From NCBI GenBank assembly GCA_037074705.1, contig CM073596.1:50868001-50932000 (forward strand): DNA of 64,000 bases. The letters run 5' to 3'. The stretch comes from Zhengitettix transpicula. Taxonomy: Eukaryota > Arthropoda > Insecta > Orthoptera > Tetrigidae. Positions 25,268 to 36,011 of this stretch are shown piece by piece. The position numbers and the translations under genes were made by a program. Numbering within the stretch: the first letter of the stretch is position 1; each line of letters starts with the position of its first letter. The notes beneath the pieces were generated by a model. It was not told where the DNA came from, did no database searches, and saw only the letters and a program-made list of their open reading frames with translations.

Positions 25268-27518
25268 CGGCCCAGAGATCATCAAATCTAAATTCCGCGC
25301 AAGTATGCGGTGGTTTATTTAGACAGGGCATCTGGAACGGTGCAGCTTGCTCCTGCCTGAGTCACGAGCCCCTCCTCTGGAATGCCGCTGCCGCTGCTGC
25401 TGTGTCACTTCAACAGCTGGGAGGGATTCGTGAATAGAATACCAGCGGGCAACAACAAACGACCCGTGTCAGCTCATGTAGCACCACGTGAGCACAAATA
25501 CACTTTATCACGGGGCATTCGTTTCGCTCCGTCAAAGAAAATGATATGTTCTCGTTCTGGCTTGGAAATGGTGTGACTGAAACGAGAAGATCCCCAATTA
25601 CGAGCTCCCTTGAGAAAAATTGAGTTTGTGTTTAATTGTTTGCAACATTACTCTCCGACCTGTCCATCTCTAACTACAGTTAATTTTTTTTAAAGAGGGA
25701 TAATGGTGGAAATCCTTCGTAGACCTCTCGGGTAGTGTGAGACTCTTACTCACTATTATTGAGATTTTTCGGGTATTGTCTTGCAGTAGATACGTGAGAA
25801 AGAAAACAGTGAAAAAGGCAAATAAAAGGAAAAAAGAAAGAAAATAAAAGAAATACAGAAAGAAAGAGACAGGTCAAAGAGATGACAAGAAAGAAAGATC
25901 CTCTAGAAGATCAGAAAAAAAGATTGGTCAAAAAACTGCATTATTTACTTTGAAAATGTTAAATTTGGTTATATATATAAAAAATCTTTAATATTGAACC
26001 ATAATAAAATTGATTTATCTCATTACAAAAATATTAACAGAAAATTGGAAGAATGTAAGGATAAAAAAATCATTTTATTCTATATTTTCAGTGTACCTAA
26101 ATCATAACGGTTTACATTAATACAATATATTCACGTAAAGTTAATGAAAATCCAAAATCGTTGACGTGTGTCGTGCTATATTATCGTCAACACTCTAAGT
26201 ATGGCGATGGTTATGCTGGAACCCGGTGAACTCAAAACGAACAGCATTCACTAGTCCTCGATCTTGATCTTCAAATTGTGAGCATATGAACCTTTTATCG
26301 TCTTAATATTAACATATGCTACTATCCGAAATTGTCACTGTATATATTATCTTTAATCGTCCACTTATGCTCAGTATTATACCCACGTACCTTATTCGGA
26401 AAAATCATTCAGAACAAAATTGGAACATCCATAATTTATTTAATTAACCATCTCAATCCTTGAAACATCTTGTTTTATTCGCTTAGTTTTTGCACCAAGT
26501 GCACCAGGAGTTCTCAGAAATTACTTTTATTAGTAGGCTTACGCATATTAATGTTATCAACATCTCATTGCATTGCATTACTACAAAACCGTTCTTCTGT
26601 GTTGCCGAGTGACTCAGCGACTGACTTATTCAACAAATCGGTGGTAGTGTGTAACGCTCTCGACACCGGTTTTCATATCCGCGTTGCCATATAATTATCT
26701 GGTAGATTGGACACACGCAATTTCGTCTCTCAATTACTATACGAGCGGCAGCCGCGAATACGGAATTCCTTCTTTTGCCGACATGACGTTTGAAGCGCGT
26801 ACGAGAGGTTCAGATCATTATTCTCGAAACGGCCACTTGTTTGGCCAGCAGCACGTTTATTGCCGTCTTCACCGTGGGCGAGGACATCGCAAGGCCGCCG
26901 ATGGATGGCTTTCCTTGCAGCACGTGCAAAGTTTCTATTATTCCTCTCTCCTTCCGATGGTGCGTGGGACAGTTATACATGTTATGGTAATCAACGACGA
27001 TATAAACATCTCTCGGCGTCAAGGTCGACTACGATGACTTTATCAAAACACAAAACAAAAATAACTGTCTCAGGCTGGGGGTCCGGAAAACCTGGAAGGT
27101 GGTCAACCAAAATGATATCGCTGTAAACTCACATGGAAAGTATTCACTGAGATACGTGCAAAGTATTGGGCGACTGCGGGGTTCCAACGGAAATATCACG
27201 AAATAGTCTTGTTGGAAAGGAATTAAAAAAGACTCAAAATCGTGTCGGTGATACGAGAGTTATTATTGGTGTACCTGCACCATACATGAATGATAATTTT
27301 TTTTTACTATTTTCCATTCAAAAAAAGATGAATGTATGACTGCGACGACTTGCGGTGACACTGACGTTTATTTCAGGCTCTGTTTGACAACGATTGGGCG
27401 TTTCATAATTAAGATTTGAGAAGAAAACGAGTTTTACATCATGTGGTGAGACCGACTCAATACAGACTGTCGGTTATAGAAACATAAATAAGGGTTGAAA
27501 GGCCCATGTAGGAGGGTA
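25268..27518. other. Unassigned stretch
   Basis: No supported gene. Contains a long purine-rich tract (about 25795-25925). The part 26690-27040 is GC-richer with overlapping open frames on both strands (117 codons plus at 26684-27037), without a recognisable domain. Confidence 0.4.
25795..25925 (+). repeat. Polypurine low-complexity tract
   Basis: About 130 bp almost entirely A and G on the plus strand, built from AAAGAAAG-like units. No gene. Confidence 0.8.
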
Positions 27519-27547
27519 CAGCTTGAACGACGAGATCGTTGCCGAAA
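27519..27547 (+). repeat. Short direct repeat, copy 1
   Basis: Begins CAGCTTGAACGACGAGATCG and recurs with two changes at 28801-28829. It can form an AACGA/TCGTT hairpin just before a CCGAAACA sequence, vaguely like the hammerhead family but without its CUGANGA box. Confidence 0.55.
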
Positions 27548-27761
27548 CAAAATATAACACATGACACTGATCGTACTGAAAAAAAAAAGGTTTCTTTTCT
27601 ATTCGGAAGCATCATTGTGTCAAACTTTCAGCCATATCCATTTCGTTGTTCCTTCAATTTTAATTTCGTCAAAGCTAATAGTTGTTATTTTCAACAAAAA
27701 GAGCAGCCCTTACAAACTTTCATTTGAAAGACGAAAAGAGTTGGATAACGTTATCAGCGTT

Positions 27762-28163
27762 TATGCTCCGGGGTCACAGACCTTTGGCATACGGTAAGAG
27801 TTGTTCGCTGTTCCCATTGAAACAGTCGGCCAGCTGCCTCCTAAACTGGAAGGGAGAAGGGAATGCTGTGTCCCCACAACAAACTCCTCTCCCGCTATCA
27901 GAAGGGCGTGTGACAAGTACCCAACGCCCGATATACCTGATGCAGGTGTTCTAGTGTTTGTCCTGCATTACTTTTAGGCTAATGCCGGGTAGGATCCTTA
28001 AACTATAGCCCGGGGCCCTAGTTAACCCTTGGCTACCTTCCTCTACCCTTCCGCATCGCCCCCCCATTCAAATCCCTTCCTATGCTATTAAAGGAGAGTT
28101 GCCACCATTTGGATTACCCTCATGTAGCCTGTTACCCCCCCCCCCAAAAAAAAAATAAAAAAA
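27762..28163 (+). mobile_element. Short retroposon copy G
   Basis: Sense strand plus. Runs from CTCCGGGGTCACAGACC to the full 3' end CTCATGTAGCCTGTTAC (28134), then 11 C and an A-rich tail up to about 28163. 5' truncated near 27762. Directly followed by a second 3' fragment of the same family. Confidence 0.9.
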
Positions 28164-28238
28164 TCCTCACTTTCAAATCCCTTCCTATGTTATTAAAGGG
28201 GAGGATGTGGATTACCCTCATGTAGCCTGTTACTCTAA
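28164..28238 (+). mobile_element. Short retroposon 3' fragment G2
   Basis: Only the last ~70 bp of the family: TTTCAAATCCCTTCCTATG through CATGTAGCCTGTTACTCTAA. It sits immediately behind the tail of copy G in the same orientation, giving two 3' ends in tandem. Confidence 0.85.
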
Positions 28239-29662
28239 AGTGCCTTTACAACTGGTTCGTGATGAAAAATTGGTCGGAAGTACGTAAAAAGGATTGACCC
28301 AAAATCCACAACATGGTGATGAACTTGTTGGTGCAACGAGTATTTTCCATACCTCGATATTTTCAATTTTTCTGTTTGAAAAATTGTCTCGAAAGAAATA
28401 TCAGCAAGATGACTGCCGCGTGTGCTGACGATCGTCTTATCAAAACAGTGGCTGGTTTCCCGCAATTTTTCGTCGCAATTCTGACGAGGCCGTCCGTCGG
28501 TTGATCCACCACCACAGTTCCACAGACAAAACACTAGTCGTCGCGTCGTTGCAGACGTACTGACTACGAAGAACACAAGGCCGTTGAAATCAGTTGGAAT
28601 GGGTATATTTTGGATGCATTCTGAACTATCCACATAGATAAAGATAGTTATTGGACAGTTTGAACAGGGAAAAAACTAAGAAACGTCCATCCACACTTGC
28701 CGAAGAATGGACCCATGCAGTTTCAGTGGTAAAAATAGTAGAATTGAAGTTGAAACTCTGTTGTTGGCACCGTAATGACTCACCACAAACAAACAAAAAT
28801 CAGCTTGAACGACGGGATCGTTGCTGAAAGAAACACTTATTTTGAGAACTTTCTTCAGATATTTTTGGAATGCAAAGACAGGGTCGGAGGAACGCTGGAC
28901 GAAGTAGGTCGAGCAGAGATGAGATTGTGTAAAGAAATAAAAAATGAAGCAACCAAAAATAATATTTTCTATTCTTTAGTTAGAATTTACTAACCTATTC
29001 TCGTAGTTCAATTATTAATTTAGAGGAAAAAATACTTATAAATTGGAAATGTTTGCTAGTTCATCATTTTAAATATTGCTTGCTGAATATTTCTACTTCA
29101 GTATTTTATTTCTCTATATTCGTAAATGTCATGACCCTCAGCTACTCTTGCGACAAAAAATAAGGTGAAGTCCGCTATCGAATAAAAGCAACAGGAAACG
29201 TGAACCAGATTCCAGCTCCAGACAGATTTACGAAGAAGAGTCTAAATATAATTGCGAAATTAGGTTAAAAATTATAGGCAGAAAATATATGAGGCTGGTA
29301 AGAGGTAAAGAAGTAGAGCCTTAACTTTTTTGGCATCGTCACGCGTTCTAAAATTAAAGTGCAGTAAAGTGAAGAAAGACGCAGGGTTGCAACGAGCTTT
29401 CGTTTCGTCCCGTCGGAGCAGATCAGACTCAAAGGAAACGACAAATTTCACCGTGTAAATATCAACAAGGGTAAATTCTGGAATCATTACGACTCTTTAT
29501 GTACACATCCGCCGCCGTAATTAAAACTTCGTATTCGTTTAGCGCTCTTCAGGGCTCCGTCACTTCACCGCAAGAAACAAAGGTTTGATGACGTGTATGA
29601 CGCACTATATTTAAAATGAAAAAAAAAATACGTCCGATTGAAAATAATAAATAATAATGATA
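28239..29662. other. Unassigned stretch
   Basis: No recognised gene. A 132-codon minus frame at 28235-28633 has no known domain. The second copy of the short direct repeat lies at 28801-28829. Confidence 0.4.
28801..28829 (+). repeat. Short direct repeat, copy 2
   Basis: Matches 27519-27547 over about 29 bp in the same orientation, 1.28 kb away. Confidence 0.55.
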
Positions 29663-29887
29663 GCGAATACAGACAAAAAATGGGTAACATAAATACCACA
29701 CAACGTTTCAGGGATCCTTGAACCTTTCGTCAGGTGCTAAGAAGAGCCTAAAGAAACACAACTGTACTGGTCAGCTTTTGTTGTCAACTGACCAATGCAG
29801 TTGTGTTTCTCTAGGCTCTTCTTAACACCTGACCAATGCGACAACGTGGTGTGGTATTTATATTACCCTTTTTTTGTCTGTATTCGC
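29663..29887. repeat. Palindromic hammerhead family P2, copy 1
   Basis: Near-complete palindrome: the left end GCGAATACAGACAAAAAATG is mirrored by CTTTTTTTGTCTGTATTCGC at the right end, and the inner arms share AAGAGCCTAAAGAAACACAACTG-like sequence (inverted). The left arm carries an intact hammerhead core on minus (29701-29733). In the right arm the GAAAC box is destroyed (GACAACGTGG). The same blocks recur at 48170, 54806 and 59210. Confidence 0.8.
29701..29733 (-). ncRNA. Hammerhead ribozyme-like motif
   Basis: Minus strand: CTGACGA (29733-29727), an AGG/CCT stem with loop, then GAAACGTTG ending at 29701. CUGANGA, GAAA and the GUU triplet are all intact; helix II has only three pairs. Confidence 0.5.
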
Positions 29888-30498
29888 ACTATATTTGTCT
29901 AAATAGATTATCAACTACACTGTGTTTCTAATTTTTTAAAATTATTTATTCCATCTTCTTCAATTAAGCCCTGTGGAGCCGCTTCATGCCAAATTCATTT
30001 CTTTGGCTTTCGAAATAACTGAATTCATACCAAAAATAAATAAATTGGTTATTTCCATCTGCAGAGAAAATTACCGAAAACAGAATTTTTATATTATAAT
30101 TTATTTAATCCAGGTCCAGTTACAGAAGAAAAAATTAATTTAATTTACAACAACAAAAATTTCTTTCAATGAATCTAAATAAACAGACAGTAAATTTATA
30201 TTTGTATAAAGTCTTAGAAAAGAAAGTTTTTACATACCCTTTTATTTAGAGCAGTCGTGATTATTTCAATTTTAATATTCATTTCTTCTTCTGTAACTTT
30301 TGTAAAAATTGAAAATGATTACTAACTTTATTCGAGACTCTATAAGTGGCCCTGAAATTTAGATTCTCATGAAAGCTGAGGAATTTATTTAAAAACATAA
30401 AATGTAAAGATTTCGACGTAAAATTGTAAATAAAATTTTTTTTGTTAAATTTGGTTTAATTTCAACATAAAATCCTGTAAACATTATTTTGTTTTTTA
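29888..30498. other. AT-rich stretch
   Basis: Nothing recognised beyond low-complexity AT-rich sequence. Confidence 0.5.
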
Positions 30499-30890
30499 GG
30501 GCAACAAGCTAATGAGGGTGATCCACGTTGGGCAACTCCCCTTAAATAGCATGGGAAGGGATATGAAAGGCGGGATGCGGAAGGGTAGAGGAAGGTAGCC
30601 AAGGGTTAACTAGGGCCCCGGGGCTATAGTTTAACGATCCTACCCGGCATTCGTCTTAAGAAATGCAGGGAAAACCCAAGAAAAACCTGCATCAGGTAGG
30701 TTGGGCATTGGGTACTTGTCCCACGCCTTTCCGATAGCGGGAGAGAAGTTTGCTGTGGGGACGCAGCATTCCCTTCTCCGTGCCTCGACCAGTTTAGGAG
30801 GCAGCTGGCCGACTATTCCAATAGGAATAGCGGACAACTCTTACCGTATGCCCAAGGTCTGTGACCCCGGAACATACACATATCAGAACT
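30499..30890 (-). mobile_element. Short retroposon copy H
   Basis: Sense strand minus, intact 3' end (GCTTGTTGCCCTAAAAAAC on minus), 5' end near the TATGTTCCGGGGTCACAG block. One of the best preserved copies. The sense frame at 30837-30640 reads IGIVGQLPPKLVEARRRECC and continues to a stop after the FPAF block. Confidence 0.92.
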
Positions 30891-31799
30891 GTAAACATTC
30901 TTCCTTGGTTTCCTTTTATATTTTGTTTATTACATAATCTGACTGTCCTGACGTATTGGCCTTAATTTTCAATGTTTGCTTAACTTGTGCCCTTTTAATT
31001 AAAAGTGTATTTGGCTCACCAACGTGGGGCTTGTTTCTTTTATATTTTGATTACTATAATACATATATATATTATATATATATATATATCTTCATATATA
31101 TGAAATAGTTTTCGTTATTTTATACGTTATTTATAGCTTCTATTAATTGTTTTTAAAGCAAAATTCGTGTATATTTTTGTAGAAGAAGTCGGAATTTTTT
31201 TTGAATGAACTTAGATGAAGTGGTAAAGGCCGACAGATAGAGAGAATTTTTATAAAACTGAAAGAACAAGAATTACGACGAAGTGACGTAGGACGGGAGA
31301 GAAATGAATGAGAGGCCGACATCTCGAATCATAACACAAAAACTATGTCCGCCTTCACTCAGACGCTGAAAGCCGATATAGCCCACGGTCCTATCTACCA
31401 CGAAACTCAACTGAGTAAATCCGTGTCTTCCTTATCTGTGAAGACTAACTCAGCCATTTTTTACCGTTGGAATCTTCGTTTTATCAACCGTTGCCGTCCC
31501 ACGCACCCTGCGTTCCTTAGAATCCTCCTAGAGACTTCTCCAGATTCTAGAATGAAACTTCAAAAATAATTATTACCCACGTGAACTTATTGACTTTAGT
31601 CTATTGCTTATTAAAGGTCATTGGACTATTGTCGTCTTCATTGTTCTGACCCTTAACGTAACACTTGAGTTTACTACAAGTTTTTTTTTAATATAATTCT
31701 TGTAGAAAATATTGTACATGATAATGGGAAACACAGGCGTAAACGCTCTTATCATCTTCTTCGAAATAAAACAGTGTGTTTGTGTGTGTGTGTGTGTGT
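30891..31799. other. AT-rich stretch with microsatellites
   Basis: TA-rich microsatellite at about 31061-31090 and a GT microsatellite ending near 31799. The frame at 31345-31569 (74 codons, plus) has no recognised product. Confidence 0.45.
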
Positions 31800-32290
31800 A
31801 CGTTCCGCATACAGGAGCGGGGGTGGAAATTATAAAGCGTGCTGAAAAGGCCGATATTTGCGTTGAATAAATATTTTCATTGTTAATAAGATTTCTACCT
31901 ATGTTGTTTCTTTATATCTTGAACCCCATTTCGGCATGGGAGGGGACCACGCTTAGGGGTTAGGGTGGAGGGGCGTTACATAAAAATATTGCAAAAACAG
32001 CAGAGATTCGTGGTAAATTCGGGTTTATGGATGTGTCTGAGATTAACTATGACATAACAAATTTTTTTAACCCTCAGTAGCGAGGGTGGACGAAGACAGA
32101 ATTATTTGAACATGTTTTTACGGCTGATATATTCTTTGAAAGAAACTTTTTCAGGGTCAATAAGTTCAACCCCTTTCGGCATGGAAGGTGAGCACATTTA
32201 GGGATAGAGGTTGAGGTGCGGAAAATAAAAATAACGCAAAAGTAACGGAAATTAGAGTCAAAACGTGTATCAGACAACCCGGTCATCGCC
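31800..32290 (+). repeat. Divergent two-copy ~240-bp tandem repeat
   Basis: TTGAACCCCATTTCGGCATG at about 31918 and TTCAACCCCTTTCGGCATGG at about 32165 begin two similar blocks, each followed by GGGTTAGGGTGGAGG/GGGATAGAGGTTGAGG-type sequence and by a stretch of the form AAAAATA...GCAAAA...AGAGATT. The ~240-bp offset and weaker similarity upstream (GGGGGTGGA/CGAGGGTGGA) point to an old tandem duplication or the edge of a decayed satellite. Confidence 0.6.
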
Positions 32291-32785
32291 GGACACACAG
32301 ATAGTTTATAATAAATATACTCAAATATAAATCTAACCAACATCTGTATGATTATACAACGCCACACTTTGCATACATATACGAGTATCGACAACAGTAA
32401 TTATTTTATTTTATCGCTTATCTTTTCTGTGTTTCCCAACTTGTTGGCAGAGATTGTAGAGCCATTATGCTATATATCGAAGGCGTGGCCATTTTGCCTT
32501 TCTCTCCAATGTTACACGAGATTGTCTTAATTCCAGAGTTGTGCTTACCGTAATAGGCAAGGTTCTCCGCCTACACACCGACATTTTTTTTCTTCCACTA
32601 AAAAGCTCTATTATACAAATCTCACACGTTGATTACAATTAGAAGTAACAGTTCCTTCATTGACAGAGTCTTCTACGAAAGGAAAATATTTTTTAAATAA
32701 ATTCTAAATTTGACTATAAATGTATTAACAATAATATTGGATAATTCCTCGTTTTTTCTTATTTTTTCAGCTTAAATATGAAGTA

Positions 32786-32850
32786 ATTCGGGAGTCGAAC
32801 CTGGCTCCACAGTATTGTTCGCAGCCCCTGTCGATTCGATTTACGAGTCC
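32786..32850 (-). repeat. tRNA-like SINE head relic
   Basis: On minus, an A-box-like ACTCGTAAATCG is followed after about 40 nt by the B-box AGGTTCGACTCCCG. The acceptor stem is not formed and no clear anticodon arm is seen, so this is a SINE or tRNA pseudogene rather than a tRNA gene. Confidence 0.4.
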
Positions 32851-32906
32851 GTAGGAATACTTTCATCTCTTCTTTTATACCTAATTACTGTTACCATTCA
32901 TTTTAA

Positions 32907-32966
32907 GCTTAGCGGTTAGGTGTTGCTACGTACAAGACAGGCGGCCCGGGTTCGATAACCCTCCTT
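32907..32966 (+). repeat. tRNA-like SINE head relic
   Basis: A-box-like TTAGCGGTTAGG and, 28 nt on, a B-box inside the hairpin CCCGGGTTCGATAACCC. No acceptor stem. It faces the minus-strand relic about 55 bp away. Confidence 0.4.
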
Positions 32967-33056
32967 CGTCCACTATTCTCCATCTTACTTCATAATTGAA
33001 AATGATTACCAAGCTTAGCTTTACGAGAAACGCTTCCGACATTAAGATATATATAC

Positions 33057-33130
33057 TTTATATAAAGAGGGAGTCAGCGAGGAAGTTTGCGCACGTTTCG
33101 TTCTGCAGGCAGAGTGCGGTTCGAGACGGT
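33057..33130 (+). promoter_or_regulatory. Possible arthropod core promoter
   Basis: A strong TATA box (TTTATATAAAG, 33057-33067) is followed about 30 bp on by an initiator-like TTCGTTC (near 33097) and, about 28 bp further, by AGACGG, similar to the arthropod downstream promoter element. The sequence becomes GC-richer downstream. It could be a gene or an LTR promoter; no ORF follows. Confidence 0.25.
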
Positions 33131-33924
33131 CTGTGGTTGGGGTAAATACGAATTAAGTGTCTACGAGAAGCGTCTGGCGCCAGTTACAAGAGGAGCAATT
33201 AGGAGGCGTCGAGAGAGCGCCAAGTAGATGAGGACTGTAAAAGAAAATAAATAAATACATACAATGGACCCTCGGGTTACGAACTTAATTCGTTTCTGAA
33301 CTCTGATTGCAACCCAAATCTATTTTTCCCCATTCAAATACAGGTAAAACACAATTAGTCTGAAATTATCTAACATTTTAATTTTACAATAAATACATCA
33401 ATTGGCCTTAAGTCATTATGTAATAAAGTACTTGATAAAAAAAATAACTACCTCTCCCAAAATATATCATTTTGGTTACAACAGAACAGTAAAAGTAGAA
33501 AATTTACACAATTTTGTTTTTATATATATATATATATTATTGGCAGAACTCGTCTATGAATAAAGCTTATTTACAATACTCCAGCCAATTCAAATGTACA
33601 ACTGATGTGATCCGAAATTTAAAACAAAACGTTGTGCAATTATATTTTTTTTATCAATTAATTTACATTTTTTTCCGATTTAAGCACATTTAAGCTAATT
33701 TAAGCACATTATTAATTTGTTGCAGTCTTGTATTTATTTAATTATAGAATATAGAGCGTCCGCGTTTAAAAAAAACAGTCTAGGGATAATTGCTTCGGTC
33801 GTTTTCGGGCGGGCAAGTGAAAATTGTAAATTAAATTTCAATAAGCAGTGGTAACTGTAAAAATAGTCAAATTGACTGTATTATTTAATAATATACCTCT
33901 TACACTTATAAATTTTTTTATTAC
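33131..33924. other. AT-rich stretch
   Basis: No gene. TA microsatellite near 33521-33538 and a degenerate hammerhead-like relic at 33601-33635 (plus: CTGATGT ... AAAACGTTG). Confidence 0.45.

Positions 33925-33955
<31 letters not shown>
33925..33955. repeat. (TA)n microsatellite abutting retroposon I
   Basis: About fifteen TA units ending exactly where the retroposon begins, so the insertion probably used the microsatellite, or the repeat grew at the junction. Confidence 0.9.
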
Positions 33956-33958
<3 letters not shown>

Positions 33959-34373
33959 GCACCTAGGCCTGTTTTGAGAGGTGTATGTTCCGGGGTCGCA
34001 GACCTTGGGCATACGGTAAGAGTTGTCCGCTATTCCCATTGGAATAGTCGGCCAGCTGCCTCCTAAACTGGTCGAGGCACAGAGAAGGAAATGCTGCGTC
34101 TCCACAGCAAACTCCTCTCCCGCTATCGGAAGAGCGAGGGACAAGTACCCAATGCCCGACCTACCCGATGCAGGTTTTTCTAGGGTTTTCCGTGCATTTC
34201 TTTAGGCGAATTCCGGGTAGGATCCTTAAACCATAGCCCGGGGGCCCTAGTAACCCTTGGCTACCTTCCTCTACCCTTCCGCATCCCCCTTTTCAAATCC
34301 CTTCCTATGCTATTAAAGGGGAATTGCCCAATGTGGATCACCCTCATGTAGCCTGTTGCCCTAAAAAAAAAAA
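33955..34373 (+). mobile_element. Short retroposon copy I
   Basis: Sense strand plus. Starts at AGAGGCACCTAGGCCTG and runs to the full 3' end ATGTAGCCTGTTGCCCTAA with a run of 11 A (34363-34373). Among the best preserved copies. The sense frame at 34023-34205 reads IGIVGQLPPKLVEAQRRKCC and is open to the FRAFL block. Confidence 0.92.
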
Positions 34374-34493
34374 CCTTGGCTACCTTCCTCCACCCTTCCG
34401 CATCCCCCCTTTCAAATCCCTTTCCTATGCTATAAGAGGGGAGTTGCCACCATGTGGATTACCCTCATGTAGGCTGTTACCTAAGTAAAAAAA
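34374..34493 (+). mobile_element. Short retroposon 3' fragment I2
   Basis: A second 3' end, from CCTTGGCTACCTTCCTCC to CATGTAGGCTGTTACCTAAG plus a short A tail, placed directly after the A tail of copy I in the same orientation. Confidence 0.88.
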
Positions 34494-35802
34494 ACTTTTA
34501 GGACTGTAAAAGACAATTTTTTGTATTTGTCAGTTATTATCTTGGAGGTGCCGCGTACTGCTCCATCTTGATTACGGACCTGAGATAAAGTATCGTCGGC
34601 AATAGGAAACGTGCTTGCTGATGGACTGTGTTCTGCTGGCGTTGGTTGGAGAAGTCGAGAGTCGCTTCTTAATCAATTAAAAATACCAATAAGGCAGTGT
34701 TTCAACTCTACTGATATTTATCAACTAACATGATTTATTTTTGGTTAAGAAAAACGAAATATATCAATCCAGTCGGCATATTTTCACCGTGCCAGTTCCG
34801 CAAAACAGACAGACCAGTTGTGTCCTAAAATTGCATGAAGGGGGTCGACGCATATGGGAAAGCGAAGGGCGTGTATTGCAGTATTATGCAGATACATGTG
34901 GGGGAGGACGTTGGGCATTGCCAGGTGACCCAGCTGTGTCTGTGTACCGATATGGAAGAACAAGGCATTCCTCTAGTCAAGGTGGTCCCTCCGTTTTGGG
35001 AGGCCAACAGTCGTAACCGCGCATTCCAAGCTCGCACCAACTTATCATCGCCTCATTGAGCTACTGGCTGAAGTCATCATTACAGCCCCAGTTGTGTCAC
35101 CGTAGTTTATTCCCTGCCACATTACGTCACATTCCACCACATGAAGTGTGTAACACCTAATGAAGGAAACGGGCCTCGTACCTGATGATTCAACGACGAT
35201 GCACTGGTCGATTGGAAAGCGATTCCTTTGAAGTCCCCGCGACTGCTCATATCAGAGTCTCGGCATTCGCGAGTAAAACGTTCACGCGCCAACAACCACA
35301 ACACTTTCCCCCCGGCGCTCATACTAAGTGCACATCCGCACAGACGGCAACGTCATCGTGATTAGCCGCAATGCTCATCACGCCACGGAGACGCGTCAAG
35401 GGGTGTATAACGTCAACAATAAGGCATCTGAAGTTTGGTGCATCATTCCAGGGACAATGACGCAATTGTCTGAGACCGTTTCCACCTGTCCAATGAAAAA
35501 AATAAATGGCTTGGAGGAAAAAATAATATGGCACCTGGACTAATTACTTCGTGAAGAGTGAAGGAGTGTCAGTTTCAGAAACGAACAAATAACAATATTA
35601 TAAAAAATAATAATACAATTTTTAAAGAATAATAAGGCTTAGACATTCTATAAAATATCCTACATTTATCCACACCTCTTAAAACAATTACGTCAGTCAA
35701 AAATTATGATTACAGTAGAATCAGAAGAAAAACTCGACCTGTAAAGCTATGAATCCGAATTAAAGGTTCACGATTGAAAATTCTCGACCGGATCCTTTAA
35801 TT
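34494..35802. other. Unassigned, partly GC-rich stretch
   Basis: From about 34780 to 35510 GC content is higher than in surrounding sequence and several overlapping frames of 70-90 codons are open on both strands, but none shows a recognisable domain and stops break every long reading. It may be a decayed mobile element or gene. Confidence 0.4.
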
Positions 35803-36011
35803 GAGTTTCATGGTCTTCAAGGTTGAGCTTCGTTTGAAAGTGATCTTGAATTAATTCATTGCGCCTTTGATCAATTAACACTCAAATTCAATTATTAACA
35901 TAATTCCTAAAATTAGACCCTGATGAATGAGGTTTGGTAAAATGATCCTCAGGTGGGAGAGCAACCACGCAGCAAGTAGAGGTGTCGTGTTCGATTCCCG
36001 ATCCTTTAATT
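35803..36011 (+). repeat. SINE-like unit with tRNA-like 3' part
   Basis: The upstream part has CCTAAAATTAGACCCTGATG followed by AATGAGGTTTGGTAAA, also present before the tRNA-like sequence at 41.1 kb. It is followed by an A-box-like CTCAGGTGGGAGAGC and a B-box GTTCGATTCCC (ends about 35999). The twelve bases GATCCTTTAATT occur both at 35791-35802 and at 36000-36011, which may be a target duplication or part of a repeated 3' end. No acceptor stem forms, so it is not a functional tRNA gene. Confidence 0.5.

Larger units (their letters stand above)
32291..33056. other. Unassigned stretch with tRNA-like pieces
   Basis: AT-rich, no gene. Two tRNA-like SINE-head sequences lie at 32786-32850 (minus) and 32907-32966 (plus). 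Confidence 0.45.

Noticed and set aside
26684..27037. 117-codon plus frame and opposing 70-codon minus frame
   Set aside because: Both are open because the region is GC-richer; neither shows a known motif or splice-site support.
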